Positions 37,982 to 50,223 of a stretch of DNA of 64,000 nucleotides are shown here, one piece after another. Position numbers and translations under genes: made by a program. Source of the DNA: Rhypophila decipiens. Its lineage: Eukaryota > Ascomycota > Sordariomycetes > Sordariales > Naviculisporaceae. Under the pieces are notes generated by a model. The model saw nothing but the letters and a program-made list of their open reading frames with translations. It was not told where the DNA came from and searched no databases. How positions within the stretch are numbered: the stretch's first letter is position 1; each line of letters opens with the position of its first letter. The stretch lies in assembly GCA_033297075.1 (NCBI GenBank), contig MU858127.1:62001-126000 (forward strand), given 5' to 3'.

Positions 37982-40621
37982 GGTCGATTTTGGCTCAGTT
38001 TCCTGTGATCTCGTGGTTGGTTTAGTGAAAGGGTATTGATTCGTATGATTTCCCAGTTGATGGCAGAGATGCAAGCGGTGTTAATATATCCCCTAAAAAT
38101 TACCCAGACGGCCAAGATCCACCCAGTCGGCAGTGAGAAGTGAGGCCTGTTGTTTGTTGTCAATGATCCACGGGGAAAGGGGGCGGCGAAGGGTGAGCAA
38201 GTGTTTCCAGTTTCGGTTACTTGGTGTTAGTTGATTCAACAAAGGCTTCTAGTGCAGGCGGCCATCGATGGTGAGATTGCCGGCTAGTCTACTCCAGTGT
38301 CTTGTTTGCCATGTCGCAGAATGCTTGCGAGGGCTTTGTTGGCTCCATTTTGCTTTTACTGTCCAAAAGTCATGTGTCGCTCAGCTTGATATCATCCAGA
38401 GCCTGGCTCGAGGCAGCTCAGGAGGCAGACTTGGCGGCGAATGAGAGGCAGCCGGACGGTTAGGGGCGGCATGGGTGTTCTCCGGATGGCTGTAAGCCTG
38501 TACATACGCCTAGATGGCAGAGTCGTATGGGCCGGGCATTTGATGACAGCTTGGGTCTCTCGGTATCAGCATTCAGCACGCGGCCAGCAAATCCGTGGCA
38601 ACGGGTCTCGAAAAACAGCCAGTGAGGGATTATTGTTCCAAATCCAGTGGTATTTCAGGATGAATTGCACATTTGGGGATCTCACGGACGGTCAAGATGG
38701 GATCTCGTGTTACAGGAGATGCAAGATTGAGACAGTCACCTGTACACCCCAAACCCGACCAGTACAGAATATCGAAATTTGTGTATTCACGCACAACCCG
38801 CGCGATGCATACCTTGTTTCGCATCATATTCCTCACAAAAAAGTCCTCTGATGAAAGACCGATATTCCTTGTGTGAATTGCTTCTTTACTTGCTGGTGAT
38901 GTCGAACCGGGGTTGTTGTTGTGGATTGCGGGTGGATTCTTTGATGTTGACATGCAGACATCCCAGTTGGAGACCTCAATGGCAAAGGAGGCTCCGTCAA
39001 TGCCAGCACTGAAAAAGAATGCCAGCGAGAATGCCTCGGTTTGATTGCTGACCAAGCTGACCTACCAAAAGAGGACCGGAAGCAATTTGATGGAGGCAAA
39101 ACGAAGAGGAGGCAGTGCTGTCGTCTCCAGGATCTTGGGGCTCTTGGTTTGCCCGGTTCCATGCAGGCGGCAGACAGGTGCCGCTTGGGAGCTTGGCGGT
39201 AAAACGTGGGGAAGCTGAACGGCCTGAGGCAACTGCCCTGTGCCCCACAATGGATCGCTGTGAGGGATTCAGGGACAGGGCCGACAGAAGAAATGTTCCA
39301 TCTCGATTTCCAGACTCCCACTCCACTCTGGACTTCATAAATAACCTCACCTCTCAGCCTGTGAGGCACAGAAATAGCCCATCGGAGGATTTCATTCAGT
39401 GTCAACCTTTTATGGATTCAAGTTTGAGATTCGAATGCATCAGCTTTTGCTCACGTGCTTTGATCAAGCGCAGAGTGAGACCCAGGTCGTCTTCAGGGGC
39501 CGGGTCTCCTTCCCGCTTTCTTCACTCACAACTCGTGATCACAAAAGCTCGCCTCACCTTTCTCGCCTTTCCCCCCACCCTGCACAACTCCAAAAGGGTT
39601 TCCGACCTGCAGAAGCCTAACAAACTTACAGTTTCCCCCACGTCACCATCCGGGGTAAAAGTTACCAAATCTGCAAACATCATGCCAAGCTCTGATTGGA
39701 GGCCATCTTGGAGCCTCAACAAATCCCGTCCTACGGATCCTTCTCATTCACGGCATGGGCTGCGGGGAAGCTCAAGTTGAGCTCCCAAAGGCGACGTTCC
39801 TGCAACGTCTTGCTATGCTGCATCCCGTGTGCAACATCTTACTGGCTCCGATGGCCTGACCCTTGGTCGATCTTGCAACCAATGATGGATGGAATGAGTT
39901 TAAGGTTCACACGATGCTCGCAGCTCAAGCAGCCTTTTTTCCATCCCACGATGTCCCGCGTTCTCCCGATACCTTTTGCCTTTCTTTATGTCTCTGCTTG
40001 CCTAAGCCGCACACACACCTTGACTGTGAACCGCCGGTGAATCACCCACCGAGAGGAGGAAAACAGGGGACTGCAAGCAAGCACCCTTCCGATTTGCTCC
40101 CCGTGCCGCCAGGTGACTCGTACTCCCACTCAAACTCCCACACTCTCACCAATCCCACCCTTCTCATCCCCGGTCCTGCTGGTACGCGCCCGAGACCGGG
40201 CGTTGCCACCCACGGCTTTAATTTTGATGGGGATGAAAAGTTGTGTAGTGTACTGTATATAATCCTGTCTCTCCGGCCTGGACCCCTCCTGCTTGTTCAT
40301 CTTTCTTGTCGGTGGAATCAAGGCTTGAGAGCACAAACGTTGAATATCCACAACCTCATCCAAACCTAGGCAAACTCTATTACTATCACGGGTCATAATC
40401 ATCTGGTCATCTTCAGCCATACCCCACTGCTCGCCCACAGGCTTACGATTATATCTATCGTGCCGTTGTTCCTCCCGCGCTCAATAACCTTTACCACCTT
40501 GCAACTCACCAAACAACCGACCTGAACTCACCCACACAAACGAACAAAGAAGTCAGCCAACACCAAACCTTGATTGACATCATATCCAAAGAAACACCAT
40601 CACCAACCTCACTCTCACACA
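37982..40621. other. intergenic region with the promoter of the microprotein gene
   Basis: 2.6 kb without a supported gene. TATATAA at 40256-40262 lies 360 bp upstream of the ATG at 40622 and probably drives it. Confidence 0.45.
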
Positions 40622-40723
40622 ATGGCTGCCTACCAACCCCGGTGCTGCAAATGCGGCGTCATGTTCGTCATCAGCAACTCGTGCTGCCACTGCTCGCACA
40701 ACCAGTGCGAGGACTGCATCTAA
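40622..40723 (+). CDS. 33-residue Cys-rich microprotein (zinc-knuckle-like)
   Basis: An ATG in good context (CACACAATGGCT) opens a 33-codon frame with eight cysteines at 8, 9, 11, 21, 22, 24, 29 and 32 and histidines at 23 and 26. The pattern CCxCG...CCxCxHxxCxxC resembles a miniature zinc ribbon; similar W/R-C-C-x-C-G...C-x-H-x-x-C-x-x-C motifs occur in short fungal proteins. A TATATAA box at 40256-40262 and a pyrimidine/A-rich leader like that of the metallothionein gene suggest a real transcript. No signal peptide is present. It could bind zinc or copper. Function is unknown. Confidence 0.55.
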   Translation: MAAYQPRCCKCGVMFVISNSCCHCSHNQCEDCI

Positions 40724-41766
40724 GTCCAACATCTCCATAACATCGGGACAGCCGAATATCACGACGACGACAAGAAGTCGAGATATCAAGTCGTGAGAAT
40801 GTCACAATAACCGTGGCCACATAGCTTGACCAACCATTCGTCAACCCGTCTGCCCTCTATCTTTTTGGCTGCCATGTCTCTTATATCCATCCGATCTGTT
40901 AGCGGATTTCTTTCTTGGTCCGGTGTTTACACACTGCGGTTCACCTGCTGAGATGCACAACTACCATCCCACGAACGACGACTGACGACGGAGACAACGA
41001 AGCTCCCCCGGCACAAAATCCTACTGCATCTTCCTTCCCGCACCTCAAGGCTTTCCTGTCAATCCAGAAGCACCGGAGATAGTCCTGGGACTGGAGCTTA
41101 TATTCTCTCCCATCTTTTCTTCTCTATTCAGCGTTTTTGTTCCTGGAGTTTTCGGTATCAGCGGCGACTTTACCGAGCCGGGAAAACGGACAACAGGACA
41201 AGGAAAAGCTGAGCGTTCCACGTCAACTCTTCTTTCCATAGTTTCTGTGAATGAGCGGGGTCCAGCTCAGCGGTCATGGATTCACGATGACGATGGTCAC
41301 GGATTGATGGATTGATGGATTACATTGATTTGATACCCTTCTTACTCTTTTACTTGTTCTTTCTCTCTTCTCTTTTATTTTCGGTTGAGCCATACGTTTC
41401 ATGGCAGACTGGAGCAGACAGGTCAGGGCATAGGCTGCCGGATCAATGGAACAGACTTTCACAGTTCAACATATCAAATTGCTCTGCCTCCCAATCTCTC
41501 CACAATGTGACACGTCCAACTCGACCATCATGTCTCCTTGTGCTCAGCTGCACACAGGCATTGGAATTGTGTACCATGATGAGTCTCACAATCATGTCAT
41601 GACGTGCCTTGTGCTCTCGGGGTGTGTCACTCCCCATCGGTCGATGCTCGTACGTTTATGTTGTGTTACCCTCCTTGCCCTCGTACTACTGTTGTTTTAC
41701 AGCATAAAACTACATCACGTCATGGTATACCTTAAACTGGACCACGGTAAACCCCCATTGCACGCC
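40724..41766. other. intergenic region
   Basis: It probably includes the 3'UTR of the microprotein gene and the 3' flank of the HsbA-type gene. A 152-codon plus frame at 41446 is antisense to the HsbA last exon and lacks coding signature. Confidence 0.45.
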
Positions 41767-42532
41767 TTAGAACGCATTATAAGCCTGCGCAAGTGTATTA
41801 TCCAAATTCCCAAAATCAAGCTTGAGCGCCTCGGCAAGGACATCCTCCACAAGATCAACAACCTGGTAAAGGAAATTCTAAATATCATCATTCGTCAGCT
41901 CTGACATTTGATATTGATGCCCATCCAATACTACTCTCACACAGGCAGGACATTCCGCCGAGGACAAGGACAAGGACAACTTACATCCAACAGCGTATTA
42001 ACCAGCTCCAAAACAGGCGAAACCACCTGCCCGATAATGGGAATCTTGTCGACGACCTCGAGCTGCTTAACCAAGGCGTCCACCAGCTCGGTGACGACCT
42101 TGACCAGTCCCTTGAGGGCGTCACCGATGAGCTGGGCTTCTTCGCCGGCGAATTTGGCAGGGCTCTTCTCGACTGTCTGCATGTACACGATTTCCTTCTT
42201 TGCTGTCTCGGATATGTCGTTGAGGCCGTCGAGTACTTGCTATTGCATTTGTTTCATGCTGCTGTTAGTTTGGTTTTTTTTTGTTTCGTTGTTGGAGATC
42301 TATTCTAAAAGTCTCCGGCAATGTATGTACTAACCGCCCAGGGACCTTCTCCGAGGAGAAGGAAAGCTGCGTTGGCCAAGCTGAGCGTGCCCGCGGGTTC
42401 GATCAGGCTTTGGGACTTGGCTGTGAGGGTGCCGATGGAGGTGGCCACCTCGTCGGCGGTCAGGAAGGCCGTGGCGACGCTGCTGCTGCCGGTGAGGGCT
42501 ACCAGGGCCGTTGAGAAGATTGAGAAGCGCAT
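41767..42532 (-). CDS. HsbA-type secreted cell-wall/hydrophobic-surface-binding protein
   Basis: Exons 42532-42335, 42239-41985 and 41877-41767 give 187 residues. A signal peptide covers residues 1-22 (cut near VATA). The rest is a helical repeat protein without cysteines in the core, with amphipathic stretches such as IGTLTAKSQSLIEPAG, KFAGEEAQLIGDALKGLVKVV and IPIIGQVVSPVLELVNTLLD. This is the layout of the hydrophobic surface binding protein A family, secreted proteins that coat hydrophobic surfaces or sit in the wall. The acceptor for exon 3 is uncertain: TTTAG (used here) or CCAG 15 nt downstream, both in frame. A TATATA box at about 42685-42690 lies 155 nt upstream of the ATG. Confidence 0.75.
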
Positions 42533-43180
42533 CCTGTCTGTATCGTGAAGCAGTGGTTGACTTGGTGGACGAGTATCAATCCGCGCAGGCTCTAGAAACT
42601 TTTACAAGAGAAAACAACCGATATCAGATTTACTTGAGAATATTTTGCTTTGAGAACATGGGTCAAATGGACAATGGACGGGTGTATATAAATGCTATAT
42701 ACAAGAAATGGCAAGCTTCCCCTTCCAAAGCCACTCTTGATGGTGATCGACAAACACAATGCCATCTTTATGCCAGTAAATATCCATTACCAAGGCAACA
42801 GCCAAACGCCGGGCAGCAGGACAATGGCCTTGTTGTTGCGAGGCTCATTATAAACAAACGGCAGCAAAGGAATCTGGACAGCTGTCTCGGACACATTCCT
42901 ATGCTCGGAGTATACTCTCACAGCGAAAATGGGAATGTTCGGAATAACAACGGCCAATATCCATGACTCCCAATTCATTCGGCAGTTGTTGGATAATTAT
43001 CGGGCCCATAATCCATGACTGATTCTTTTGGGCCCGAATGCCATCTCAGACTCTCACCCTGCACTTCAAAGCTGGCATGTCGTCATCTCCGAGCTTGTTA
43101 CATCTTGTCTCAGACCAGCCGAGACGGCGAGATGCCACGTGATGAACATGGATTCACGTTCCAAGTGTGATGAGTCCAGC
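42533..43180. other. intergenic region upstream of the HsbA-type gene
   Basis: Contains the HsbA-type TATA box near 42685-42690. No other feature is supported. Confidence 0.5.
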
Positions 43181-43591
43181 CTACGCTGAAGGCTTTCTCG
43201 GTCCATTGGGGCGGGTGCTTCCCTGGGGGGTGAGCAGCATGGCCACGCCGAGCGGGATGGGCAGGAAGAAGGGCAGCGGGTTGACGGGACTGGCCATCAT
43301 GGCGATCGAGTAGGTCTGGTTGACCTGCATCTTGGTGGCGCTGTCGTTGAGGTTGGGCGTCGTGTTTTTTGCATGATGTGCTGCTGCAGACATGGATGGG
43401 GCGCGAGAGTGTGTGGGACGGCTTCGTTCTGGGCCCGATGTTGCGCGAGAGCGTCGCTGCTGCTGCTGCTGTTGGCTCGGTCTTCTGGGCGGCATCGTCG
43501 AGTTTCCCCTTTCCATGGTGAAGCGGGGGAAGGCTTCACTGCCAGGGCGAGGGTCGGTCGAGTTCTTGCGGCGGAGGGGAGTTGAAGACAT
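43181..43591 (-). CDS. small hypothetical protein with poly-Gln tract and hydrophobic C-terminal segment
   Basis: A single exon gives 136 residues from the ATG at 43591; the longer frame upstream has no better-supported start. The N-terminal 85 residues are basic and rich in Ser, Pro and Arg, with a run of six Gln. A hydrophobic segment near residues 96-122 (SIAMMASPVNPLPFFLPIPLG) may be a membrane hairpin or helix, followed by a basic tail. I do not recognise the family. The frame is open over its full length with C-rich third positions, which supports coding. Confidence 0.55.
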   Translation of the reverse strand: MSSTPLRRKNSTDPRPGSEAFPRFTMERGNSTMPPRRPSQQQQQQRRSRATSGPERSRPTHSRAPSMSAAAHHAKNTTPNLNDSATKMQVNQTYSIAMMASPVNPLPFFLPIPLGVAMLLTPQGSTRPNGPRKPSA

Positions 43592-45741
43592 GGTGGGCGT
43601 TTGTGTACGTGATATGACGGGAGTGAGAGAACCTGCTGCTGTATGGGTTACCAAAGAGATTACGAGTATTTTGTGAGCATCATGAAAATTGCAAAAAAGA
43701 CACCTCAATACGCATCTTCATTTGGGCTCACCTCTCAGTTATAACTCAAGGAGGGAGGTGTTGAGGTTGATACGTGGTGGAGATGGGTCGATAAAGTTGA
43801 AACAAGACTTCGGATGAGTTTCAACGCCCCTGAGCTTGGACAGGCAAACATACGATGCCACAGCTTTCCTGGCATCACTGATGCTGGTCAGGTACCGCTT
43901 GGATCGTGGTCTGCTCTAATTTTGCAGCATTTCCTGGAGAGACTGATGAAGTGAATCTCGGTACAAACCTTGACATGGCTCCTTGCACTCGCAAATCCAT
44001 GTCCACTCGTCTCTGGGTTTGAGCTTCAGCACGAAATTGGACCATGTCGATATTCCTACATGATGAACTCAGTATTCCCTGAAGAGAATACTGGAAAGCT
44101 GTCAAGATGCAAATAGTATGCGTATTATGGTCCGATTCGCATGCATCTCCTGAAACGGAAGTATTACCCATAGCTCGGTCGTGCCGGGCTGGGTAAATCG
44201 AGCCTCGGTGGTGAGTCCATGCCATTCCCGAGGATGGCATATTGGGACTCGCACTCATGGCCAATATCCGTATATCGTAAACGTCCAGCAAGCTCGACAA
44301 GTCCTGTTGGGTTCTCTCATGTGGGCAGATGCAATGCAAAGAGCTCGCCATCGAGGTCGAGGTGCACCTGCAATACCACTGAGACGAGTGAATATATTGT
44401 CCATTTTCTCCAACACCAGGTTCAGGTTACCTTGGAGCTAATATATTCAAGACACTATGATTCGCAAACTCCATCTCGGGTTACGACAAGATCGACAACG
44501 ACAGGCTTCCATCTGGGGGAAACTGCCATGCTTCCCCGAAGTGTAGTAGTATCGCCGGCCGACATACGGGTATTTACAGACACGGCCAAAGAGCACAACT
44601 GGTTGGGACTTGGCCCGGAGGAGCTCCGGTGAACTTGCATGTTCGGTATCCGTATCCGTAGGGCAAAGCTCCATCATCGGGTAACGCCGAACCGCTGCGC
44701 TATCCTGCCAAGCAATTCGAACGAACTGATCGGCCGAACCCACCTGTGAACTGGTCTTTTTCGAGTCATGAGGAAACCTGGAGGTGTGCTGAGAATGGGG
44801 AACGAGAGAAATGCTCATCGGATATAAACGACAGGGTCACAAGAATAACTGCCTGTCATCTTCTTGTCACAACTGACGGCGCTGATGACCAAATAAAAAG
44901 GCAACAAGATCAAGCACTGGGTGAGGTTCACGCACAATTCGCGCGGACAAGGGTGAAGGGCGTGGTGGCGTGGCGGCTGCAGGGTCTTGACCGAGGCTGA
45001 AAATCTCCTGATCTGGAGAACGGCGTCAGACAAGACAGAGCCCCGCAATACCATGGTACATCAGTCTACACAGTATTTGCTCCCAAATTATTGTAGCATA
45101 CTAACAGACTTCGTCAGTTTACCTTTCAAGTATTTTGTTTCACGTCCGTACCGTCACGCCCCGCACTTGCAAGGGGAAACTTTGCCTGCTGATCAACCTT
45201 CAACATCTTGTGTACGCCGTCAATTGCGGCAGTTGCCTCCATCAGTGCCTTGGGAAAATTGGCCACCAGCCAATAATATTCTCTCCATCGTGGCCGTCTC
45301 GAAAGGCCAAGGGTCCAAGTGGAACAGACTCATGCAGCCCGCACAAATATCGCAACCGTTTTTTCTCCGACGTCGTTCGGCTCACCGCGGTTCCTCCCAA
45401 AATAGGCACCGGTGACCAATCACCGGCGACGACTCGGGTGGCTTGGATACGTCACAGATCTACCAACTGTTACTCCTCTTGAGTCTTTTGTGCGTGTTCC
45501 TCCCAAAGAGGATCCCTTCTAGTACAATCCATAAACCTTAGACAATGACCTTATGACAAACTTTGACTTTTCTGCGGCAAGTGACCTGTGGCCTCTGGCT
45601 ATATAAACTCTGACCTGTTCCCTTTTCCTCCCACAACTTCCCATCTCACCATCATCAGCCATCATCACAACATCAAGTCTTCAACCAACTCTCAACTTCA
45701 ACCAACACCAAACCAAAACACAACCAAACCACACCATCAAA
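43592..45741. other. intergenic region with the metallothionein promoter
   Basis: 2.1 kb without a supported gene. A 158-codon minus frame at 43875-44351 has a natural ATG but no recognisable domain and was left out. TATATAAA at 45600-45607 belongs to the metallothionein gene. Confidence 0.45.
45600..45607 (+). promoter_or_regulatory. TATA box of the metallothionein gene
   Basis: TATATAAA lies 135 nt upstream of the metallothionein ATG. The following leader is rich in CAA/ACC and AUG-free, as in strongly expressed fungal genes. Confidence 0.6.
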
Positions 45742-45883
45742 ATGAAGGGCCCCTGCAACTGCTCCGGCAACTCCTCCAGCTGCACCTGCGGCTCTAGCTG
45801 TTCGTATCCCTTTCTTTCAACAACTGGCATCAGGAATAGCAACTAACTCCCAACCAACAGGCTCTTGCTCCACCTGCAAATAA
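45742..45883 (+). CDS. copper metallothionein, Neurospora type
   Basis: Two tiny exons (45742-45799 and 45861-45883) joined across a 61-nt GTTCGT...ACAG intron encode 26 residues with seven cysteines at 5, 7, 14, 16, 20, 22 and 25. The spacing C-x-C-x6-C-x-C-x3-C-x-C-x2-C differs by one residue from that of the Neurospora crassa copper metallothionein, which also has seven cysteines and a single intron. The rest is Ser, Gly and Lys with no aromatic residues, as expected. The protein binds Cu(I) in thiolate clusters and buffers excess copper in the cytosol. Only this phase-1 splice restores the C-S-C-S-T-C-K end. The donor GTTCGT is unusual but usable. Confidence 0.88.
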
Positions 45884-46721
45884 ATACACAAATTTTTGCA
45901 GTGTGTTTTGCACAACGGCACCATGTCACCATTTTCCTAGATACCCCTTGTTCGGTTGCAGTCATTTCACAACATCATCTTTCGACAATTCGACATGATT
46001 TTCTCAAACAACCATCTCCTTCTTTACGGGTTAACAGCTCTGTTACGGCCGAGTTGATTGATATGGGTTCACGGATGGATGGACGGATGGATGGATGGTG
46101 GACAGCTTTCAGGACTCGCTCCTTTCATACATTATCATAGACACTATCAGTCTTGTTGATACATTTGGAGATGTTGTGGAATTGATTCATCTTCTTAAAC
46201 AAGACTGTCTTCACAACAGAACTTCTCACAGTGAACCTTTGCTCGGTGAACAATTTGTCCATGGTAACGATTAGCGTAGAGGACCTGGTTGACATGATAT
46301 AACTGATGGACATGTCTATCCAGAATCACAGATTTAACAGGAAAGCAAGACTCTCCAGGTGGTAGTGCTGGTAGTAATGTATCTCGTACATGCAGTAACA
46401 CAATATCTCTCCGATGCAGACGTTGGAATACTTTAGAAAGGATCTTTACAGCAAGAACAAGATGGAAAATTATACCGCTACATCCTACTCTAAACAAATT
46501 CCAGCTTTATATGACATGGAAGAGCAACGACGCCGGCTAGAGCCTAGAACGCACCTCTATCCAGGATCTATAATCCATCGCAAGTACTCATACACGCCGC
46601 CACCTTCCATGATCTTGAACACCTCGCGGTAAAAAGCACCCTCTAGGTGATAATGAGAAACCTCATTGCCAAGGTATACACTTCTCCAAGTCAATAAACA
46701 AGAGGAGGTATACGTCCGCCT
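45884..46721. other. intergenic region with a coding-like remnant
   Basis: Apart from a GGAT-rich stretch at 46070-46100, the minus strand holds a 100-codon frame at 46195-46497 with protein-like composition but no natural start and no identified family. Confidence 0.4.
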
Positions 46722-49309
46722 CTAAACCTCCATCCTCGCAACCAAATCCGCAACAAGCTCCTTGAACGGGCCCCCCAGCGCCTCGACAACAATCCTCTCC
46801 TCTTCCGGCGGAACCGGCACGCCGCTCTCAACCAGGGCAGTCAGCGCCTCCGGGTCCCAGGCATCCTTGGTCGCGCTGCTGACCGTCTTGCCCTGCGCCA
46901 GCGCGTGCTTCACGTCCTTGCCGCGCCTTGGCTGGCCACCGGGCACGGCTGGGGTGACGACCGTCTCGTCCAGCAACTGCTGCCAGCGTGAGAGAAACAT
47001 ACCCGGGCCAGAGATACTCGCCGTGATGACGGGCGATGAGAAGATGCCGGAATTGGCTGCCTTGGCCAGCTCAAGGCCCACGGCCGTCGTGCTCCTGCTG
47101 CTTCCTGGGCGACTGCCACGAGATGGTTCTGGAACTTGCAGGCTGCTGTTGGCGAGAGTGTTGCTGCCAGAATCAGTATTGCCATTGGATGATCTCTCGG
47201 GTTGCGATTGTGGTGGCTGCATATCATCGAGAATATGCTGCATCCGGTCCAGGGAAAGCTCTTCGAGCTGAGCAAGATATATAGCGTGCGCATCGACAAC
47301 AGTGAGAACTCGAGCTCGAGTCTCACTAGGCAGCGCCGAGAAGAGGGCTTGAAGATTGCTACTCAACGCCCCAGCCCCACCTCTTCGTTTTCGCCATCCC
47401 GTTATAGAAGGTGTGTCTTCTGTCGGCATGGGGTTGACATCATGAGTACCCTCGGATTGGTCGTTATTGGTCGCTCCTCCAGACTGGACTTCCTCCACTG
47501 CTGATTCGAAAGAACTAGTGCTGGATGACTCGGCCTGTGGCGGTACGCTTGTCTGTCCTGACGAAACAGTCTTGAACACCTGCTTGCAATAGCTGCGATA
47601 TTGCACCGCGACTTCGGGACACTTGTTCAACATATCGTGAATCAGGTTGTAGACAAGCTGTCGCGCCCTCTCAAGCAGACCGACGTAATCCTCTATCGAT
47701 GGCGCACGAGTCTCAGTCGGCGAATCCTCGGCTTTGAGATTGGAAGTCTGAACATTTGATATCGGGACCGGTTTGGACTTTGGCTTGCTCGTGTCGATAA
47801 AGTCGGTCAGGATGTTTTCCACAGAGCTAACGTGCTCCCGGAGGTCGATTCGCTCGTGGACACTTCGGATAATAGGCTCGAAACTGTTGACTACGTCTCG
47901 GATCGCCTGTGTGAAATGGTCCGGCTTGTGTCGACAGAGCACCTTGGTGATCTCCTCACGATCACGGACAGCTAGACAAGCAGACAAGTACTCGAGGCAC
48001 TGCGCATGCTGTTCCGTGGTTAATGAATCAGCCCCTCCGTGGAGGATTGCGGATATGATGGACGTGGGTGACTCGAAGCTCCTTGCTCGCGTCTGATCGT
48101 GAAAGCTTCTGGATTTGGCCATGTACTCTTTGATCTTTGCCAAAAGCTCCTTTGGCGGCCCGTCCTTTGCCTTTTCAATGCTGTCGGCGGTTTTGCGAAA
48201 CTCTGCGCCATCGGCTGACAAGACGCCAGAGATGATCCTGTCATTTGTTAGTTTTGGTACATGTTACTACGGAACAAAGGTCAAGTTCCTCATACCATTG
48301 TAGTAGGTTCATGCCGTCGTCGGCATTCCTAGTCAATCCGATCCAGTTCGAGATAGAACCCATACTCATCTTGGCCAGCAGCAGCTTTGTCAGACCGTTC
48401 AACATTGTCGCCACGTTGCCGATGCGCAGGACTTGCCTGATGGCCGAGTAAGGAATCAACTTGTGCACCATCTCGATCAACCGGAGCATGTATGGCCCCT
48501 CTGATGACAGAACCAAAACATGATGCATGAATGTTGCAACACTGGCTCACAGAATTCCACAGTTAGCCATCAGGCTTGACGATGAGTCTATGTACCCGAA
48601 TGGGCAAGAAGTAGGTCGGGGCTCACTGGATAATGACATAGTCGACGGTAGCTAGAACGGCGGGCGGGAGGTCGTCGAGGTTTGAGCTGGCCGTTGCAGC
48701 TTCGAACAAATCGTCGATGAGTGTTCCATAGGTAAGCTCGTGCACCACATCATCCCATGCTCGGGACAAGTCGGACGCCTTGGACTTGTCATATTCTCCG
48801 AATAGGTCTCTCTGCGGCCCTTTTGGGACCCCCCCTAGAACAGCTCGAGACACTGATTCGTGGATGGCCGAGGCGGCAGTCGCGAGGGTTTTCCTAACAC
48901 CGAGAACGCCCTTGTCGTAACTTTCAGACAGCTCGGCCTCGCCGAGTTTTGAGAGAATGCCTTGAAAGCGTACATGCCAGAAATCCGATGGTAGATCTCG
49001 AACGCCCGGCAGTGGCAGAACAATGCTGCGCAGTACTCCTGCTAGCAAAGGAACAGTGGACTTTGGTGCGTATGATGGCGTATTATCGGGGTTATATTGC
49101 AGGGCGAAAGGATACCCATAGCCAGCGATGGTATCGGGGTCCCTGAAGAGTTGCACTTCGTCATAGGTTTCGTAGTGAGTGAGAATATCAAAGAGGTCAT
49201 GCAGCTGTGGCGATGTCAGAGTCCTGGCGACCGGTGTAACGATTTCTGCGTGCATCGAAGAGATAGTGGCCCCTCGATGTGAGATGATGGGATTTTCCAG
49301 AGAAGCCAT
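46722..49309 (-). CDS. large conserved fungal protein, DUF3818/PX-associated-like
   Basis: Exons 49309-48627, 48541-48296 and 48237-46722 (introns of 85 and 58 nt) give 814 residues. No signal peptide or membrane segment is present. The N-terminal half is helical and well conserved in style: LPGVRDLPSDFWHVRFQGILSKLGEAELSESYDKG, then IGNVATMLNGLTKLLLAKMSMGSISNWIGLT. A Ser/Pro-rich linker follows and the C-terminal part contains a further helical module. This resembles the DUF3818 part of fungal PX-associated proteins such as yeast Ypr097w, proposed to act in lipid handling, but I see no PX domain in this model. The gene itself is secure; the family name is tentative. Confidence 0.8.
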
Positions 49310-50040
49310 GAGAGAGTGGGAGATTGACGGTTAAGCTCTGGCAGAACAGAGAAGCTGTGACGTCGGATAACGACCAGATAGCCCGAAACTTGCTGTCAAG
49401 CTCGCAGCTAGTCGAGATGGCCAACCCTTTGGTCCCGTGTCCGGAAGAATTCGATGGTTGTATCCAGATGTAAGCATGAACTCTGCGGGCTGGTGTCGCG
49501 GTTTGTTCCCTGCAGCAAATCGAGGCCGATTGACGTCAGTGAGCAGGGAACTGCATGAGGGCACCAGCGCATGCCCCGAGCCAGTGGTCCCGGGAACGAA
49601 GTGACCGGTACAGATAATTCTGTATTTCGAGGTAAAAAAGAAAAAGAAAAAAGATATGAACGAGAAACGCAGGAGACGACGTCGACTAGAGACTGGCTGT
49701 GGATAACAACTGGAGGTGGCGGTTAGGGACGAGGCAGGTCATAGGTCTTTAGGTGAGTGAGGTTGGTGATGATGATGAAGCTGATGGTGTGCCGGCAATG
49801 GGCATCGTCGCTTCATGTGGTTGGGCTGGGCACTGGAAGCTGGGCCTGAGATTGAGCCTCTCAAAACATTTGTCAAATTCCGCCTCTTGCTCCTTCCCAA
49901 TGAGCCGGGAAAGTTGTTGTCGATCCTTCCTGCCCACGTGCAAATTGGGGGCGACAGAGGTTGGGACGGGATCGAGCTCTAGGGGCTAGGCGGCCCCATC
50001 TAGGCTACCTACAGCACGTCAACCACTGTCTTTCAGCTGA

Positions 50041-50154
50041 GGAAGCTTCCATGGCAGCCATCTTCAGCATGCCTTGAACTCTTGGCACCCAAACTTCTCC
50101 ATGTCAACCTGGGACACAACATCGAAGTTGCTGTTGGGGGGGGGGGGGGGGGGG

Positions 50155-50223
<69 letters not shown>

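Noticed and set aside
37982..38074. 31-residue N-terminal extension of the VWA-Vint protein
   Set aside because: Opens with TTG; the ATG at 37981 gives the usual family start just before the VWA domain.
41446..41904. 152-codon plus frame
   Set aside because: Overlaps the HsbA-type last exon in antisense and has no coding features.
43875..44351. 158-codon minus frame with natural ATG
   Set aside because: No recognisable domain, no codon bias, no supporting promoter or splice signals; too weak to call.
44692..44702. tRNA A-box-like TAGCGCAGCGG on the minus strand
   Set aside because: No B box (GGTTCRANNCC) at the right distance and no cloverleaf pairing; chance match.
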